Shown here piece by piece: positions 60,101 to 61,549 of a DNA stretch of 61,549 nucleotides. The translations under genes were made by a program, and so were the position numbers. The stretch covers positions 1 to 61,549 of the forward strand of contig CAUJDN010000135.1 in NCBI GenBank assembly GCA_963169195.1. Direction: 5' to 3'. Numbering within the stretch: the first letter of the stretch is position 1; the number at the start of each line of letters is the position of its first letter. Source of the DNA: Acidobacteriota bacterium. GTDB lineage: Bacteria > Acidobacteriota > Vicinamibacteria > Vicinamibacterales > UBA2999. The notes under the pieces are model-generated. The model saw nothing but the letters and a program-made list of their open reading frames with translations. It did not search any database and had not been told where the DNA came from.

Positions 60101-61534
60101 GTGAGTGAACAGGACGAAGATTTTGCCGCGCTGTTCGAGGCGTCGCTGAAGGCGAAGCCCGTCGCGAAGGGACAGGTCGTCGAGGGCACGATTGTGAAGA
60201 TCGGCGCCGAGGTGGCGCTGGTGGACGTCGGGGGGAAGAGCGAGGCCGTCATCGACACCGCCGAGCTGAAGGACGATCACGGTGCCCTCGATGTCGAGGT
60301 TGGCGACCGCATCCAGGCCACCGTCATCTCGACCTCCGGCGGCGTGACGCTCTCGCGGAAGCTCGCGCGCCGGGCCGCGACCGACCGGCAGATCGAGGAC
60401 GCGTACCATGCCGGCCTCCCCGTCGAGGGCGCCGTCCAGGGGGTCAACAAGGGCGGCTACGAGATCCGCATCGGCCACAGCCGCGCGTTCTGCCCCCTCT
60501 CGCAGATCGACAGTGCCCGCACGATGGACCCCGCCGTGCACGTCGGGCAGCGCTACACGTTCCGGATCGTCGAGTACACGGACGGCGGGCGAAACATCGT
60601 TGTCTCGCGCCGTGCGTTGCTCGAGGAGGCACAGCAGGCACGCGCCGACGAAGTGCGCCTCGCGGTCGTACCCGGCGCCATCCTCCGCGGGCGCGTGGTG
60701 TCGGTGCCCGCCTTCGGCGCCTTCGTGGATCTGGGCGGCGGCGTGCAGGGACTGGTCCACATCTCGGAGATGGGCTGGTCGCGCGCGACCGACGCCTCCG
60801 AGGTGGTCTCGCCCGGCGACGAGGTGACCGTCAAGGTGCTGCGCGTGGACGAGGCCACGGGCAGGATCGCGCTCAGCCTCAAGCAGGCCACGGACGATCC
60901 GTGGGCCACCGTACCGGAGCGTTACGAGACGGGCCAGGTGCACACGGGCCGCGTCACCCGCGTGGCGGACTTCGGCGCGTTCGTCGAATTGGAGCCGGGC
61001 GTGGAGGCCCTCGCGCACGCCTCGACGTTTCCGCCCACGGGCCGGCGCGACGGCTGGGCGCAATCAGTGCCGGTCGGGACGACCGCGGCGTTCGAGGTCC
61101 TGAGCGTCGAGCCGGACAAGCGGCGCATCGGCGTGGCCCTGGTGCCGGACGGCTCGACGCGTGCCGCCGGCGCGATCGGCGCCTCTGAGGACATCGTCCC
61201 GGGAGCCCGGCTGACCGGTACGATCGATCGCCACGAGCGCTTCGGCGTCTTCGTCTTCCTGGCGCCCGGCCGCGTCGGCCTGATGCCGATCGAGGAGACC
61301 GGCGTGGACAGGGACGCCGATCTCGCACGGGTGCTGCCGGCCGGCAGCGCCATCGAGGTGATCGTCCAGGAGGTGGATCCCGCGAACCGGCGGATCCGCC
61401 TCAGCCGGAAGGCCGTGTTCGAGGCACAGGAACAGGCCGAGGTGCGCGAGTACGCCGCGCGCCAGGACGCGCCGCCCTCCGAGAGACTGGGATCGCTCGC
61501 CGACAAGCTGAAGGGCGCCTGGGGGAGGCGATAG
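60101..61534 (+). CDS. rpsA: Ribosomal protein S1-like (S1 RNA-binding repeats)
   Basis: 477 residues, GTG start at 60101 after GGAGGACC. About five S1 motifs: near 24-90 (VVEGTIVKIGAEVALVDVGG), 105-180, 195-265 (ILRGRVVSVPAFGAFVDLGG), 280-350 (HTGRVTRVADFGAFVELEPG) and 370-440 (LTGTIDRHERFGVFVFLAPG). The opening MSEQDEDFAALFEASL is typical of acidobacterial S1 proteins. Five rather than six repeats is common outside Proteobacteria. It binds mRNA on the 30S subunit, though a general S1-domain RNA-binding role cannot be excluded. Divergent from the synthase operon. Confidence 0.85.
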   Translation: MSEQDEDFAALFEASLKAKPVAKGQVVEGTIVKIGAEVALVDVGGKSEAVIDTAELKDDHGALDVEVGDRIQATVISTSGGVTLSRKLARRAATDRQIEDAYHAGLPVEGAVQGVNKGGYEIRIGHSRAFCPLSQIDSARTMDPAVHVGQRYTFRIVEYTDGGRNIVVSRRALLEEAQQARADEVRLAVVPGAILRGRVVSVPAFGAFVDLGGGVQGLVHISEMGWSRATDASEVVSPGDEVTVKVLRVDEATGRIALSLKQATDDPWATVPERYETGQVHTGRVTRVADFGAFVELEPGVEALAHASTFPPTGRRDGWAQSVPVGTTAAFEVLSVEPDKRRIGVALVPDGSTRAAGAIGASEDIVPGARLTGTIDRHERFGVFVFLAPGRVGLMPIEETGVDRDADLARVLPAGSAIEVIVQEVDPANRRIRLSRKAVFEAQEQAEVREYAARQDAPPSERLGSLADKLKGAWGRR

Positions 61535-61549
61535 GCCGCATCTGCGGCC

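Overview
High-GC bacterial chromosome segment with dense, short-spaced genes and no phage or insertion-sequence genes. Three things suggest an Acidobacteriota genome, possibly class Vicinamibacteria. These are the ffs-dnaX-ybaB-recR block, the secreted and lipid genes typical of soil acidobacteria, and 7-9 bp C-rich tandem arrays placed just before start codons. The taxon is inferred from memory, without any search.

Layout. 0-5.8 kb (+): an AttEFGH-like ABC exporter with its lipocalin-fold partner, then a renalase-like flavoprotein. 5.8-9.6 kb (-): a DUF4203-like membrane protein and the SRP RNA-dnaX-ybaB-recR block. 9.8-16.2 kb (-): a lysine/diaminopimelate operon (asd-lysC-dapB-dapA-dapD-dapE-like) behind a structured leader with a Thr-rich upstream ORF and an intrinsic terminator. 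16.2-19.1 kb: a small gene-poor island with a toxin-antitoxin pair, a secreted protein, a 5'-truncated OmpA-like gene and debris, bounded by an 11-bp direct repeat and tRNA-Ser(GGA). 19.2-24.6 kb (-): an Uup-type ABC-F ATPase, a secreted M14 metallopeptidase and a decayed nucleotidyltransferase locus. 24.7-39.8 kb: a Wzx/Wzy-type polysaccharide locus with initiating transferase, glycosyltransferases, methyltransferases, Wzz-like protein, flippase, polymerase, AsnB and a large GT-C-like membrane protein. 39.9-45.4 kb: secreted proteins including a transglutaminase-like one, a small Cys-rich protein and a second ABC-F ATPase. 45.5-59.9 kb (-): a lipid cluster around a 3242-residue synthase. 60.1-61.5 kb (+): ribosomal protein S1.

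The most interesting unit is the lipid cluster. One polypeptide carries KS-KS-AT-KS-ACP-ACP-ACP-KR-DH. It is followed, with overlapping reading frames, by a FabI-like enoyl reductase, a phosphopantetheinyl transferase and a PlsC acyltransferase, then a cyclic-nucleotide-domain patatin. Together these supply a full fatty-acid elongation cycle, carrier activation and transfer to glycerol lipid. All three ACP repeats have Thr where the phosphopantetheine-bearing Ser is expected.

Sequence signals also stand out. Several minus-strand genes share an extended -10 of the form TGCTANNNT. Several genes have a -10-like hexamer 6-7 nt before the start codon, suggesting leaderless mRNAs. No RNA folding, homology search or promoter scoring could be run; all assignments come from reading motifs and context.
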